NCBI GenBank assembly: GCA_963844255.1
Contig: CAWJNP010000030.1
Span: 14,208 to 78,207, forward strand
Direction: 5' to 3'
Length of the DNA: 64,000 nucleotides
DNA from: SZAS-79 sp963844255
GTDB taxonomy: Bacteria; Pseudomonadota; Gammaproteobacteria; Burkholderiales; SG8-39
Below are positions 32,704 to 43,930 of the stretch, in pieces. Under the pieces are notes generated by a model. The model was given only the letters and a program-made list of their open reading frames with translations. It ran no database searches and was not told the DNA's origin. How positions within the stretch are numbered: position 1 is the stretch's first letter; every line of letters starts with the position of its first letter. The position numbers and the translations under genes were made by a program.

Positions 32704-33888
32704 TCAGATCACCTTGCGTTCGCGCAGGGCGGCAATCTCTTCCGGGCCATACCCAAGCTCACGCAGGATCCGCTCGGTGTGCTCGCCGAGCAGGGGCGCG
32801 CGGTGGCGCACACCACCTTCGGTGACCGACATGTTCAGCGGCACGCGGCCCACGGGGGCCGATTTGGGCAGGCCCGGATAGTCGAGCGGCTGATACAGGC
32901 CCATCGCGTGCACTTGCGGATGATCAAGCGCCTGCTGCGCGCTCAGCACGGGCCCGCAGGGAATCTTCGCCGCGCCGAGAATCTCTACCGCTTCGTTCGT
33001 GCTGCGGGCCTCGCACCAGCGATGCATGCGCGCGCTGATCGCCTCGGAATTCTCGCCCCGCGAAAGATCATTGCCGTAACGTGGGTCTGAGAGCCATTCG
33101 GGCTCGCCCATCAGCCTCGCCCAGCGCTCGTACAGAGGCTGGCCGACCACCTGGCAGAGCAGCCAGCCATCTGACGTACGGTAGATGTCCACCGGCGCAG
33201 CGGCCTGGCCGCGGTTCCCGGTGGGCACGCGATTGATGCCGATCACCGCCTGTTCGATCAGCAGCGCATTGGTGAAGGTCAGCGCGGTCCCCAGCAACGA
33301 ACCATCGACGTGCTGGCCTCTCCCGCTCTTCGCGCGCTCCATCAGCGCAGCCATGGTGCCGAAGGCGCAATGCAGCGCAGTGCCGAAATCCACCCAGTTC
33401 ACCTGCGCGCGGTACGGTTGGTACGGCTCGCCCGTCATGTAGACGGCGCCAGACATTGCCTGGCCAACGCCGTCGAAACCCACATTGCGCGCCATCGGAC
33501 CGACAGGGCCATAGGCCGAGGCGGTCGTGACTATGATGTCGGCCTTAACCGCGGAAAGACTCGCGTAGTCCAGGCCCATCGCCGCGAGGCTCTGCGCCGG
33601 CAGGTTGGCCACGACCACGTCGGCAGTACGGACCAGCTTCTTCACGATCTCGCGGCCTTCCTCGGACATCGGGTCGACCGTGAGGGAAAGCTTGTTGCGG
33701 TTCATCTGCAGAAACAGGCTGCCCTCTCCGCCTTCCCCGACGGGCGCGACAAAGCGATCCTCACTGCCTTCGCGTTTCTCGATGCGGATGACTTCGGCGC
33801 CGTATTCCGCGAGCATCGCGGCGCAATAGGGGCCTGCGATGTAGCGGCCGAAGTCGAGTACGCGAATTCCCTGCAGCAATCCGTTCAT
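32704..33888 (-). CDS. Family III (CaiB/BaiF) CoA-transferase
   Basis: About 394 residues from MNGLLQGIRVLDFGRYIAGPYCAAMLAEYGAEVIRIEKREGSEDR. The GADVI(K)-E-like N-terminal Rossmann part is typical. The catalytic Asp expected in this family is probably in the QVNWVDFGTALHC/GDI-type region, and RGQHVDGSLLGTALTF is conserved. Transfers CoA between organic acids; substrates not predictable. An upstream ATG at 33912 is possible. Confidence 0.9.
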   Translation of the reverse strand: MNGLLQGIRVLDFGRYIAGPYCAAMLAEYGAEVIRIEKREGSEDRFVAPVGEGGEGSLFLQMNRNKLSLTVDPMSEEGREIVKKLVRTADVVVANLPAQSLAAMGLDYASLSAVKADIIVTTASAYGPVGPMARNVGFDGVGQAMSGAVYMTGEPYQPYRAQVNWVDFGTALHCAFGTMAALMERAKSGRGQHVDGSLLGTALTFTNALLIEQAVIGINRVPTGNRGQAAAPVDIYRTSDGWLLCQVVGQPLYERWARLMGEPEWLSDPRYGNDLSRGENSEAISARMHRWCEARSTNEAVEILGAAKIPCGPVLSAQQALDHPQVHAMGLYQPLDYPGLPKSAPVGRVPLNMSVTEGGVRHRAPLLGEHTERILRELGYGPEEIAALRERKVI

Positions 33889-33969
33889 CCCCAATCGCTC
33901 CTGATTCGACACGGAAGACGCCGTGGTTTGCTAGGATAGCCGCACTGCGGACAGGACACTGGAAAGCCT

Positions 33970-34503
33970 TTGAATGCGTCGATACCGAGCCTGTTCGCGA
34001 TCCATCCGCCATCTGTCGCCTGGCGCGGCTGCGTCCTGGCGTTGGCTGCCTTCGCGGCACCAGGCGCCCATGCAGTGGATGCGACGCCCGGCGAATTATC
34101 TTCGCAGGTCTGGATCAGTCCCGGCATTTATTCGCTGCACTTCGACGAATCTAAAAACCTGCGCAACGACAACGTGGGCTTGAGCGCCGAAGTCGCGTTC
34201 GCAAGGAACCACGCCCTGATGGGCGGCAGCTACATCAACAGCAATCGGGCGCGCACCACATTCGCCGCCTACGAATGGCGGCCATGGCACTGGAGCGTGG
34301 CGGGCCTCGAACTGCACGCCGGCGTCGCGCTCGGGGCTTTCAATGGCTACCCGAACTATCGCAACGGCGGGATTTTCGTCGCCCCTCTCCCGGTACTTGC
34401 GGTCGAAGGCAGGTATGTCGGGGTCAACCTGAGCGTCATTCCGACCATACGCAACCGCCTCGATGGCGCCGTGGCGGTTCAGCTGAAGTTTCGCGTCTGG
34501 TGA
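33970..34503 (+). CDS. Secreted beta-barrel-like protein of unknown function
   Basis: 177 residues from a TTG start (MNASIPSLFAIHPPS). Signal peptide GCVLALAAFAAPGAHA near residues 20-35. The mature part has alternating aromatic strands (QVWISPGIYSLHFDESKNLRNDNVGLSAEVAF, AAYEWRPWHWSVAGLELHAGVALG) and ends LDGAVAVQLKFRVW, an outer-membrane-barrel-like terminal strand. Size and pattern resemble small eight-strand barrels, but no catalytic motif allows a named call. Confidence 0.72.
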   Translation: MNASIPSLFAIHPPSVAWRGCVLALAAFAAPGAHAVDATPGELSSQVWISPGIYSLHFDESKNLRNDNVGLSAEVAFARNHALMGGSYINSNRARTTFAAYEWRPWHWSVAGLELHAGVALGAFNGYPNYRNGGIFVAPLPVLAVEGRYVGVNLSVIPTIRNRLDGAVAVQLKFRVW

Positions 34504-34518
34504 CGAGAGGCATGTTCT

Positions 34519-34594
34519 TGGTGGCCAAGGGCGGAATCGAACCACCGACACACGGATTTTCAATCCGCTGCTCTACCGACTGAGCTACTTGGCC
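34519..34594 (-). tRNA. tRNA-Phe (GAA)
   Basis: 76 bases on the minus strand. It starts GGCCAAGTAGCTCAGTCGG, has the anticodon loop TTGAAAA with anticodon GAA, the T-loop GGTTCGATTCC, and an encoded CCA end. Acceptor GGCCAAG pairs with CTTGGCC. Confidence 0.97.
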
Positions 34595-34674
34595 GTACGG
34601 GACGCGTCGGAGATCACCGCCGCGTTGCGCAAGGCTGCGGATTATAAAGGAAAATGCCCGGACCGGAAAAGAAA

Positions 34675-34697
34675 AAGGCACCAGACTTCGGTGCCTT
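34675..34697 (-). terminator. Rho-independent terminator-like hairpin, minus strand
   Basis: Arms AAGGCACC and GGTGCCTT with a seven-base loop; on the minus strand it is followed by a T-run (GCCTTTTTC). No minus-strand gene between here and the groEL terminator explains it, hinting at a small RNA. Confidence 0.65.
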
Positions 34698-34951
34698 AAG
34701 GGACAAACTGCTGTCCAAGGAGGGAGACACGACCGACGCTGTAGAAGTAAATCTGCGGCGCCTTTCGGTCAGACTGCAGATTAGACCTTTGATGCGGGCG
34801 GTGCCTTGCGCTGCGCTTTCATGTTTCTGACGCTGATCGGCGCGCGGTGTTGGCCCGGTGTCCCGTTTCCCCTCTGCGGGGGCGATTGCCCCGCGTGCAC
34901 GCAGGGTGATTCGTGCGGAACTCGAGGTTTCGCTCTGCAAAAGAGCGTAAA

Positions 34952-34979
34952 AAAAGGGGCGCTTGTAGGCGCCCCTTTT
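34952..34979 (-). terminator. Terminator of groESL
   Basis: Arms AAAAGGGGCGC and GCGCCCCTTTT around TTGTAG, followed on the minus strand by seven Ts. It lies 28 bases beyond the groEL stop. Confidence 0.9.
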
Positions 34980-35006
34980 CGGCATGCGATTCGCTTTGTG
35001 GGCGAA

Positions 35007-36674
<1,668 letters not shown>

Positions 36675-36744
36675 TGTTACTTCTCCTGAATCTTGAATAG
36701 GGGGTTAAACGGTTGCGAGTGAAATGCGGCGAGCGAATGCGCGA

Positions 36745-37038
36745 TTACGCGCCTTCGACCACGCCCATGATGTCTTCTTCGCGCATCACGAGCAGTTCCT
36801 CGCCCTCGACCTTGACGGTCTGGCCGCAGTACTTGCCGAACAGCACGCGGTCGCCGACTTTCACGTCGAGCGGCGAGACCTTGCCGTCTTCGTTCTTCTT
36901 GCCGTTGCCGACGGCAACGACTTCGCCCTGATCGGGTTTTTCGGCGGCGGTGTCGGGAATGACGATGCCGGACGCGGTTTTGCGCTCTTCTTCGATGCGC
37001 TTGACGATCACGCGGTCATGCAGGGGACGAATTTTCAT
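36745..37038 (-). CDS. groES: Co-chaperonin GroES
   Basis: 97 residues from MKIRPLHDRVIVKRIEEERKT at 37038 (GGAGACACGA upstream). Mobile loop EERKTASGIVIPDTAAEKP caps GroEL; KVGDRVLFGKYCGQTVKVEGEE and the roof region are intact. First gene of the operon. Confidence 0.98.
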   Translation of the reverse strand: MKIRPLHDRVIVKRIEEERKTASGIVIPDTAAEKPDQGEVVAVGNGKKNEDGKVSPLDVKVGDRVLFGKYCGQTVKVEGEELLVMREEDIMGVVEGA

Positions 37039-37114
37039 TCGTGTCTCCATTTCTATATAAGTCAACGAGATAAGAGCTTCGTCGATGGACGAAGGCTCGA
37101 CTGAGAGAGGATTG

Positions 37115-37141
37115 TTAGCACTCATCCCTCTTGAGTGCTAA
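37115..37141. promoter_or_regulatory. CIRCE element (HrcA operator) of groESL
   Basis: Perfect consensus TTAGCACTC, nine-base spacer, GAGTGCTAA, 77 bases upstream of groES. HrcA binds it to repress groESL until heat shock. Confidence 0.97.
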
Positions 37142-37220
37142 TAATAGGGGCAATCGGTCGAAATTACAAGGGCGTCGCCCCAGAATTCCACATGCCCCCG
37201 CTCCCGTAGAATCCCGTCTT

Positions 37221-38654
37221 ATGAAGATTCAATGGTTTATCCGCGCCCTGACCATCCTCGGGGCGAGTCTTGTCATGAGTGCGTCCGCGCAGGGAGGCAA
37301 AGGCCTGCCACCCGCGGTAAGCAAGGCCTTGCGCGCCGCCGGGATCCCTGAGGCCAGCGTGTCGATTGCGGTACAGCCCGTCACCGCCGCCCAGCCACGG
37401 CTCAGCGTCAATGGCGACCAGCCCATGAATCCGGCCTCGACGATGAAGTTAGTGACCACTTTTGCCGGACTCGAGCTGCTCGGGCCGGCCTACCGTTGGC
37501 GGACCGAGGCCTTTCTGAACGGCCCGCTGCGCGATGGGGTGCTGGAAGGCGACCTGATCCTCAAGGGCCATGGCGATCCCAAGCTCACCCTGGAGGCCTT
37601 CTGGCTGCTGCTGCGCGACCTGCGCGCACGTGGCCTGCAGGAGATCCGCGGAAACCTGCTGCTCGATCGCGGCGACTTCGCCACCGGACCGCACGACCCG
37701 GCGCGTTTCGACGGCGAAGCCCTGCGTCCCTACAACGTGGGCGCCGATGCGCTGTTGCTCAACTTCAAATCCGTCCGTTTTCAGTTCGCGCCCGATCAGG
37801 CGCAAGGCGCGGTGCGGGTCACCGCCGAGCCGCCGATCATCGACGTGGTGAACGTGTTGCGCCTCACTGCCGGCACCTGCGGAGACTGGCGCGAACGCCT
37901 GAACGCGACCTTCCAAGCCCATACCGCGGGGCCGCGCGCCGTGTTCACCGGCGGCTATGCGGCAGGCTGCGGCGAACACCACTGGCATGTCGCGCTGCTC
38001 GATCCGAACGCCTATGCGGACGGGCTGTTTCGCCGCCTCTGGACCGAACTGGGTGGCAGCCTCTCCGGCGCCACGCGCGAGGGCACGCCACCTGCCGATG
38101 CAAAGCCGTTCGCGTCGATCGAGTCGCCCTCGCTCGCCGAAGTCGTGCGCGACATCAACAAGTTCAGCAACAACGTGATGGCGCGCCAGCTGTACCTCAC
38201 GATCGCTGCGGAGAACGGGGGCGTGCCCGGCACCGAGGAGAACGGGCAACGCGCGATCAAGGCCTGGCTGGCGACGAAAGGCCTGGCGATTCCGGAGCTC
38301 GTGATGGAAAACGGCGCGGGGCTGTCGCGCATCGAGCGCATCAGCGCGAGGAGCCTGACTGCAATGCTTGTCGCCGCGTACCGCAGCCCGGTGATGCCCG
38401 AGCTGATCGCCTCGCTGCCCCTGGTCGCGGTCGACGGGACCATGCGACGCCGCATGAAAAATGCAGCGATCGCCGGCCATGCGCACATCAAGACCGGGAC
38501 GCTCTCCGACGCGCGCGCGATTGCCGGCTTCGTGCTTGATCGCACTGGCCAGCGCCACGCCGTCACGATGATCGTCAACCATCCAAACGCGGCACTCGCC
38601 CAGGGCGCGCAGGACGCCTTGCTTAGCTGGGTGTACGAAGGAAAGGGGGACTGA
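37221..38654 (+). CDS. dacB: D-alanyl-D-alanine carboxypeptidase/endopeptidase (PBP4 type)
   Basis: 477 residues with signal peptide (MKIQWFIRALTILGASLVMSASA). Penicillin-binding motifs: S73-T-M-K76 (nucleophile and base), SNN in INKFSNNVMARQ, and KTG in HIKTGTLSD. A large insert between SxxK and SxN is typical of class C PBP4. Acts on periplasmic peptidoglycan cross-links. Adjacent to groES, divergent across the CIRCE region. Confidence 0.94.
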   Translation: MKIQWFIRALTILGASLVMSASAQGGKGLPPAVSKALRAAGIPEASVSIAVQPVTAAQPRLSVNGDQPMNPASTMKLVTTFAGLELLGPAYRWRTEAFLNGPLRDGVLEGDLILKGHGDPKLTLEAFWLLLRDLRARGLQEIRGNLLLDRGDFATGPHDPARFDGEALRPYNVGADALLLNFKSVRFQFAPDQAQGAVRVTAEPPIIDVVNVLRLTAGTCGDWRERLNATFQAHTAGPRAVFTGGYAAGCGEHHWHVALLDPNAYADGLFRRLWTELGGSLSGATREGTPPADAKPFASIESPSLAEVVRDINKFSNNVMARQLYLTIAAENGGVPGTEENGQRAIKAWLATKGLAIPELVMENGAGLSRIERISARSLTAMLVAAYRSPVMPELIASLPLVAVDGTMRRRMKNAAIAGHAHIKTGTLSDARAIAGFVLDRTGQRHAVTMIVNHPNAALAQGAQDALLSWVYEGKGD

Positions 38655-38657
38655 CGT

Positions 38658-38712
38658 CCCCCTTCAGATCCCCCGGATTGAAAGGGGGCCAAGCCCCCCT
38701 TCAGATCCCCCG
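38658..38712. repeat. Two 18-bp direct repeats downstream of dacB
   Basis: CCCCCTTCAGATCCCCCG occurs at 38658-38675 and 38695-38712, with an inverted GAAAGGGGG between them. It looks like a dispersed C-rich intergenic repeat. Confidence 0.6.
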
Positions 38713-38721
38713 TCGTACTGT

Positions 38722-38817
38722 TCAGGTCGGTACTGCTTTTTCGCTGTTGAGGGCGAGCCAGCCGCAGATCACGCGGGTCCAGGCCTTGAGGCCTTCGAGC
38801 GGATCATCTTCGTTCAC
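38722..38817 (-). CDS. Possible 31-residue protein overlapping the ubiD stop
   Basis: A GTG overlapping the ubiD TGA (GTGA) opens a 31-residue frame, MNEDDPLEGLKAWTRVICGWLALNSEKAVPT. The overlap suggests coupling but the length is near the limit of chance. No family recognised. Confidence 0.25.
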   Translation of the reverse strand: MNEDDPLEGLKAWTRVICGWLALNSEKAVPT

Positions 38818-40317
38818 AGGCCAAGCTCCTTCCACAGCGCATCCACGCGCCGTTTGACCGCCGCATCCATGCTGATCGGCGTGCCCCAGGTGCGCGTGGT
38901 CTCGCCCGGCCACTTGTTGGTCGCATCGATCCCCATCTTCGAGCCCAGCCCGGACACCGGGCTGGCGAAATCGAGGTAATCGATCGGCGTGTTCTCTGCG
39001 ATCAGCGTGTCGCGCGCCGGGTCGACGCGCGTGGTGATCGCCCAGATCACTTCCTTCCAGTCGCGCACGTCGACGTCGTCGTCGGTGACCACGATGAACT
39101 TCGTGTACATGAACTGGCGCAGGAAGCTCCACACGCCGAACATCACGCGCTTGGCGTGGCCCGGGTACTGCTTTTTCATGCTCACGATCGCCATCCGGTA
39201 CGAGCACCCCTCGGGCGGCAGGTAGAAGTCGACGATCTCGGGAAACTGCTTCACCAGCAGCGGCACGAACACTTCGTTCAGCGCCACGCCGAGCATTGCC
39301 GGCTCGTCGGGCGGCTTGCCGGTGTAGGTGCTGTGATAGATCGGCGCACGGCGCAAGGTCATGCGCTCGATGGTCAACACCGGAAAGTTGTCCACTTCGT
39401 TGTAGTAGCCGGTGTGATCGCCGAACGGGCCTTCGGGCGCGGTGTCGCCCGGGTGGATCGCGCCTTCGAGGACGATTTCCGCCGAGGCCGGCACCTGCAG
39501 GTCGTTGCCCAGGCATTTGACCAGCGTCGGTACGCGCGCCGCGCAAGAGGCCCGCGAACTGGTATTCCCCCAGCGCGTCCGGCACCGGCGTGACCGCAGC
39601 CAGCAGCGTGGCCGGATCCGCACCCAGCACCACCGACACCGGAAACGGCTCGCCCGGATGCGCGAGCTGATGGTCGCGGAAATCCAGCGCTCCGCCGCGC
39701 TGCGCAAGCCAGCGCATGATGACCCGGTTCGGCCCGATCACCTGCTGCCGGTAGATGCCGAGGTTCTGCCGCAACTTCGAATCCGGCAGGCCCTGCGGCC
39801 CGCGCGTCACCGTCAGCCCCCAGGTGATCAGCGGCCCCGCATCGCCGGGCCAGCAGGTCTGGATCGGCAACTGCGACAGATCCACGTCGCGCCCCTCGCG
39901 CACCACCTCCTGGCACGGCGCCGAGGACACCACCTTGGGCGCCATGTCGAACACCTTCTTCGCGAGCCGTCCGAGTTCCGGCAACCGCTCCCAGAGATCC
40001 TTGAACCCCTTGGGTGGCTGCGGCTCCTTCATCGAGGCAAGCAGGCGACCGATGTCGCGCAAGGACGGCGCGTCAGCGTCCGTGCCGTCGACCCCCATCG
40101 CGAGCCCCACGCGGCGCACGCAGCCGAACAGATTCCCAAGCACGGGAATCGTGTGACCCGCCGGCTTCTCGAACAGGATCGCCGGCCCGCCCGCGCGCAG
40201 CACACGATCGCAGATTTCGGTCATCTCGTATTTCGGCGAGACCTCGACGGACACGCGTTTGAGTTCCCCTCTGCCTTCGAGCTGGGTGACAAAATCGCGC
40301 AGGTCGGTGTAGTTCAC
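38814..40317 (-). CDS. ubiD: UbiD, polyprenyl-4-hydroxybenzoate decarboxylase, with one apparent frameshift
   Basis: About 500 residues once one base is removed. The first frame runs from 40317 (MNYTDLRDFVTQLEGRGELKRV to EYQFAGLLRG); the second from about 39540 (RVPTLVKCLGNDLQVPASAEIVLEG to AVKRRVDALWKELGL). Dropping one extra base in the GC run at 39531-39546 gives a continuous match to E. coli UbiD. prFMN-dependent decarboxylation in ubiquinone synthesis. Because the rest is fully conserved and ubiA follows the same pathway, sequencing error is more likely than gene loss. Confidence 0.9.
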
Positions 40318-40320
40318 AGG

Positions 40321-40872
40321 CTAGCGGCCGGCGCCCAGACGGGCTGCGACAGTCTCGGCAAACTCGAACAATTCCGGATCGTGTCCGCGCGAAGCGAAGG
40401 TCCGTTCCAGAGCTCCGGCCGAAACCGTCAGCACCGTGTTTCCTATCCATGCTGGCACCAGCCACGAGAGCCCGCGCAGGCCAAGCACGGCACCCACCAG
40501 CGGCAACAGCCCGACGCAAAAATCCAACGCCTCGAGCGCAGCCGGCAGGAAGGCCCCTCCCCCCTGCGACTGGGTATTCATTTCGGCGAATCCCATCGCG
40601 ACCAGCGAGCGAAGCGGCCAATAAGACCCGATCACGAGCACGGCAATGAAAAGCAGGATTCCCCCCCACTGCAGCCGGCCCGCATCGCGCTCAAACCCGG
40701 CGCGCAGCGCGCCCAGGCGGTCCAGCGGCATCACTTCGAAAAAATCTCCCGCGCGATGCTCGAGCCGCGTTGCAAACAGCGCAAGGTGCGAGCCGCGCAG
40801 TTCCCCGCGCCGGAACTCGAAGGTCGCGAGCGCGGTGTCGCCGGCCCGACCCGGGATCGTGCCCTGGGTCAC
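40321..40872 (-). CDS. Small membrane protein of unknown function
   Basis: 183 residues from a GTG that overlaps the ubiA stop. Cytoplasmic N-terminal half (MTQGTIPGRAGDTALATFEFRRGELRGSH), then two hydrophobic regions (ILLFIAVLVIGSYWPLRSLVAMGF and FCVGLLPLVGAVLGLRGLSWLVPAWIG). Between ubiA and ubiD, so possibly co-transcribed with ubiquinone genes. No family recognised. Confidence 0.65.
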   Translation of the reverse strand: MTQGTIPGRAGDTALATFEFRRGELRGSHLALFATRLEHRAGDFFEVMPLDRLGALRAGFERDAGRLQWGGILLFIAVLVIGSYWPLRSLVAMGFAEMNTQSQGGGAFLPAALEALDFCVGLLPLVGAVLGLRGLSWLVPAWIGNTVLTVSAGALERTFASRGHDPELFEFAETVAARLGAGR

Positions 40873-41750
40873 TGCAGACCCGGGAACGGATAGGACAGCG
40901 AGATGCCCGCAAAAATGACGGCGCCCACCCAGTTGTTGTGCATGAAGGCCTTGAAGCAGCGTTCGCGAGAGCGACCGCGGATCAAAAACCAATGATAGCC
41001 CATCAGTATTGCAGCCACACCGAGCCCCGCGTAGTAGGCCACGCCCAGCCCGAGCAGCGTACCCGCCGCAGCCAGTGTGACGAGCATCGCGACGTAGAAG
41101 CACATCACGCCCGCAATGTCCCACCGTCCCAGCGCGATCGCCGCAGTTCGAATGCCGATGCGGCGATCGTCCTCACGGTCGACCATCGCATACTCGGTGT
41201 CGTAGGCGAGCGCCCAGAAAATGTTCGCCGCGAGCAACAGCCAGCACACCGGCGGCAGCGCATCGGTGACGGCCGCATACGCCATCGGGATGCCGAATCC
41301 GAATGCCACACCCAGATAGGCCTGCGGCAGCCAGAAGAAACGTTTTGTGAACGGGTAGGTCGCTGCGACGAACAGCGCGACGAACGAGAGGCCTATGGCC
41401 AGCGGCGACAGAAACAGCACCAGCCCGAAAGCGATCAACGCCAGGAACGCGGCGACTGCGAGGGCCTCGCGCGGATGGATCTCGCCGGCGACGATCGGCC
41501 GCCCGCGTGTGCGTTCGACATGCGCGTCGAAATTCCGGTCGGCGTAGTCGTTGATCGCGCAGCCTGCCGAGCGCATAAGCAGCGTGCCGAACGCGAAGAT
41601 GAGCACGATATGCACCTGCGGACGGCCCTCCGATGCGAGCCACACGGCCCACAGCGTGGGCCACAGCAGGAGCAGCGTCCCGATCGGCTTGTCGAGCCGG
41701 ATCAGCCGAGTGTAGGCATCGAGTCGGGCAACGAGCGCGGCGCGGTTCAT
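40869..41750 (-). CDS. ubiA: 4-hydroxybenzoate octaprenyltransferase
   Basis: 293 residues, about eight or nine membrane helices. The Asp-rich prenyl-diphosphate motifs are CAINDYADRNFDAHVERT and DTEYAMVDREDDRRIGI. Attaches the polyprenyl tail to 4-hydroxybenzoate in ubiquinone synthesis. Start MNRAALVARLDAYTRLIRLDKPIG at 41750, 29 bases after recG. Confidence 0.96.
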   Translation of the reverse strand: MNRAALVARLDAYTRLIRLDKPIGTLLLLWPTLWAVWLASEGRPQVHIVLIFAFGTLLMRSAGCAINDYADRNFDAHVERTRGRPIVAGEIHPREALAVAAFLALIAFGLVLFLSPLAIGLSFVALFVAATYPFTKRFFWLPQAYLGVAFGFGIPMAYAAVTDALPPVCWLLLAANIFWALAYDTEYAMVDREDDRRIGIRTAAIALGRWDIAGVMCFYVAMLVTLAAAGTLLGLGVAYYAGLGVAAILMGYHWFLIRGRSRERCFKAFMHNNWVGAVIFAGISLSYPFPGLQ

Positions 41751-41779
41751 GGCGGGATTATCACACCCGTGGCCCGGGT

Positions 41780-43930
41780 TCAGACCCGCGCGAATTCCTG
41801 CCGGCTGCCGAGCCACCGCTCGACATGGGCGCGCGCCTCGGCCGGAAACCGTTCGAGCATCCGTTCGGCCGCCTCGCGCGCAAGCGCGATCATCGGTTCG
41901 TCCTTCTCCAGGTCCGCAAAGCGCAGCAGCGGCGCGCCGCTCTGCCGCTCCCCGAGGTATTCGCCCGGACCGCGCAGATGCAGGTCGGCGCGCGCCACCT
42001 CGAACCCGTCCGAGTTCTCGTAAATCACCTTCAGCCGCGCACGCGCCATCTGTGACAGCGGCCCGGCGTAGAGCAGCACGCAGTCGCTCGCCTGGGTGCC
42101 GCGCCCGACGCGGCCGCGCAGCTGGTGCAACTGCGCGAGACCGAAGCGCTCGGCGTGCTCGATCACCATCAGCGAGGCATTCGGCACGTCCACGCCGACC
42201 TCGATCACCGTGGTGCAGACAAGGACCTGCAGTGCATTGTCCTTGAACGCCGCCATGGTCGCGGCCTTCTCGGCAGAGGGCATGCGACCATGGAGCAGAC
42301 CGACCTTCAACTCGGGAAATTCCGCACACAACTCCGCATGCGCGTCGAGCGCGGTCTGCAGCTCGAGCGCCGGCGCGCGCATCCCGCCACGGCCCTGCCC
42401 GCCATCTCCGCCCTCGCCCTGCTCGATCAACGGGCACACCCAGTACGCCTGCTGCCCGGCGGCGCACGCCGCGCGGATTCTCGCCAGCACCTCGTCGCGG
42501 CGCGCGTTCGCAACCAGCCGGGTCTTCACCGGCGTGCGTCCGGGCGGCAGCTCGTCGATCACCGATACATCCAGATCCGCGTAATAGCTCATCGACAAGG
42601 TGCGCGGTATCGGGGTCGCGCTCATCATCAGCTGGTGCGGGACGACGCCATCGGCGTCCGCCTTCTTTCGCAGCGCGAGCCTCTGCTGCACGCCGAAGCG
42701 GTGCTGTTCGTCGACCACCGCGAGGCCCAGGCGGGCGAACTCCACGCCTTCCTGAAACAGCGCGTGCGTGCCGATCGCGATCCCCGCTTCGAATCCGGCG
42801 ACCGAATCCAGCGCGGCGCGCTTGTCCTTTTTGCCCAGTCCGCCGTGCAGCCAGGCGATCTTCACACCCAGGGGGCCCAGCCATTCGCTGAATTTTCGAT
42901 AGTGCTGCTCGGCGAGGATCTCGGTCGGCGCCATCACGGCCGCCTGCCAGCCGCTGTCGACCGCCGCAAGCGCCGCGAGCGCGGCGAGGATGGTCTTGCC
43001 GCTGCCGACATCGCCCTGCAAAAGTCGCTGCATCGGGTGGCTTTGAGCAATGTCGTTCGTGATTTCGCCCAGACAGCGCTGCTGCGCGGCCGTCAGCCGG
43101 AACGGCAGCGCACCGAGGAAGCGTTTCAGAAGCGGCCCGCCGGTGTCCAGCGCCGGTGCGGTGCGGCTGCGCCGGGCAAGGTAGTGCATGCGCATCGACA
43201 ACTGCTGCGCGAGCAACTCGTCGAACTTCACCCGCTCCCAGGCCGGATGCGTGCGCTCGATGAGCGCCGACGGATCGACGCCCGGCGGCGGCAGGTGCAG
43301 GAGGCGCACGGCGGCCGCGAAGTCCTGCAAGCGATAGCGCTCGCGCACTTCGGCCGGAATCGAATCCCCGAGCGGCTCGCTTTCCAGCGCATCGAGTACG
43401 GCGGACCGCAACGCAGGCTGCGAGACACCGGCCGTTGCCGGATAGACCGGGGTGAGCGTCCGGGGCAGCGGCGTTCCCTGTGTAACGAGCTGATAGCGCG
43501 GATGCGCCATTTCCGCGCCCATGCGGCCGATCCTCACTTCGCCGAAGGCGCGCACCAGCAGTCCGTCGGCGATCGCACGCTCGAATTGCTTGTGCTGGCT
43601 CGGATAGAAATTGAAAAACCGCAGCGCAAGCGGCACGCCCTCGGCCTCGGCACGCACCATCAGCTGGCGGCGCGGGCGATAGGCGACCTCCACATCCCGC
43701 AGCGCCGCCTCGACCGCCACCGGCATGCCGGGTGGTGCGAGATCGGGGGGCGTGAGAACGGTTTCGTCCTCGTAGCGCATCGGAAGGTGCAGCACCAGGT
43801 CGAAGCGCGAGCGGATGCCGAGCTTTTCGAGCTTCTTCGCCATCGCACCTGCAGGCTTCGCCGTCCCGCCCGCAGGCTTCGCCGCGCGGCGCGGTGCCGG
43901 CTTCCTGGTCGCGGGCTTTGCGACGCTCAC
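41780..43930 (-). CDS. recG: ATP-dependent DNA helicase RecG
   Basis: 716 residues. The N-terminal wedge/OB domain (about residues 80-170) is followed by helicase motifs: RLLQGDVGSGKTILAALAAL (Walker A), VVDEQHRFGVQQR (DExH-like), MSATPIPRTL (III) and HQLRGRVGRGTQASDCVLLY (VI). Remodels stalled replication forks. The first 30 residues are an extra Lys/Ala/Pro-rich segment (AKPATRKPAPRRAAKPAGG). It overlaps the ridA stop by four bases. Confidence 0.96.
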   Translation of the reverse strand: MSVAKPATRKPAPRRAAKPAGGTAKPAGAMAKKLEKLGIRSRFDLVLHLPMRYEDETVLTPPDLAPPGMPVAVEAALRDVEVAYRPRRQLMVRAEAEGVPLALRFFNFYPSQHKQFERAIADGLLVRAFGEVRIGRMGAEMAHPRYQLVTQGTPLPRTLTPVYPATAGVSQPALRSAVLDALESEPLGDSIPAEVRERYRLQDFAAAVRLLHLPPPGVDPSALIERTHPAWERVKFDELLAQQLSMRMHYLARRSRTAPALDTGGPLLKRFLGALPFRLTAAQQRCLGEITNDIAQSHPMQRLLQGDVGSGKTILAALAALAAVDSGWQAAVMAPTEILAEQHYRKFSEWLGPLGVKIAWLHGGLGKKDKRAALDSVAGFEAGIAIGTHALFQEGVEFARLGLAVVDEQHRFGVQQRLALRKKADADGVVPHQLMMSATPIPRTLSMSYYADLDVSVIDELPPGRTPVKTRLVANARRDEVLARIRAACAAGQQAYWVCPLIEQGEGGDGGQGRGGMRAPALELQTALDAHAELCAEFPELKVGLLHGRMPSAEKAATMAAFKDNALQVLVCTTVIEVGVDVPNASLMVIEHAERFGLAQLHQLRGRVGRGTQASDCVLLYAGPLSQMARARLKVIYENSDGFEVARADLHLRGPGEYLGERQSGAPLLRFADLEKDEPMIALAREAAERMLERFPAEARAHVERWLGSRQEFARV

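Larger units (their letters stand above)
34595..35006. other. Intergenic region between tRNA-Phe and groEL
   Basis: No gene I can support. It holds the groEL terminator (34952-34979) and a second minus-strand terminator-like hairpin at 34675-34697. Between them a 250-base stretch has no convincing reading frame; a short RNA ending at 34675 is possible but unsupported. Confidence 0.5.

Noticed and set aside
34614..34985. 123-codon minus-strand frame beside tRNA-Phe
   Set aside because: It reads through two terminator hairpins and has no ribosome-binding site or family content.
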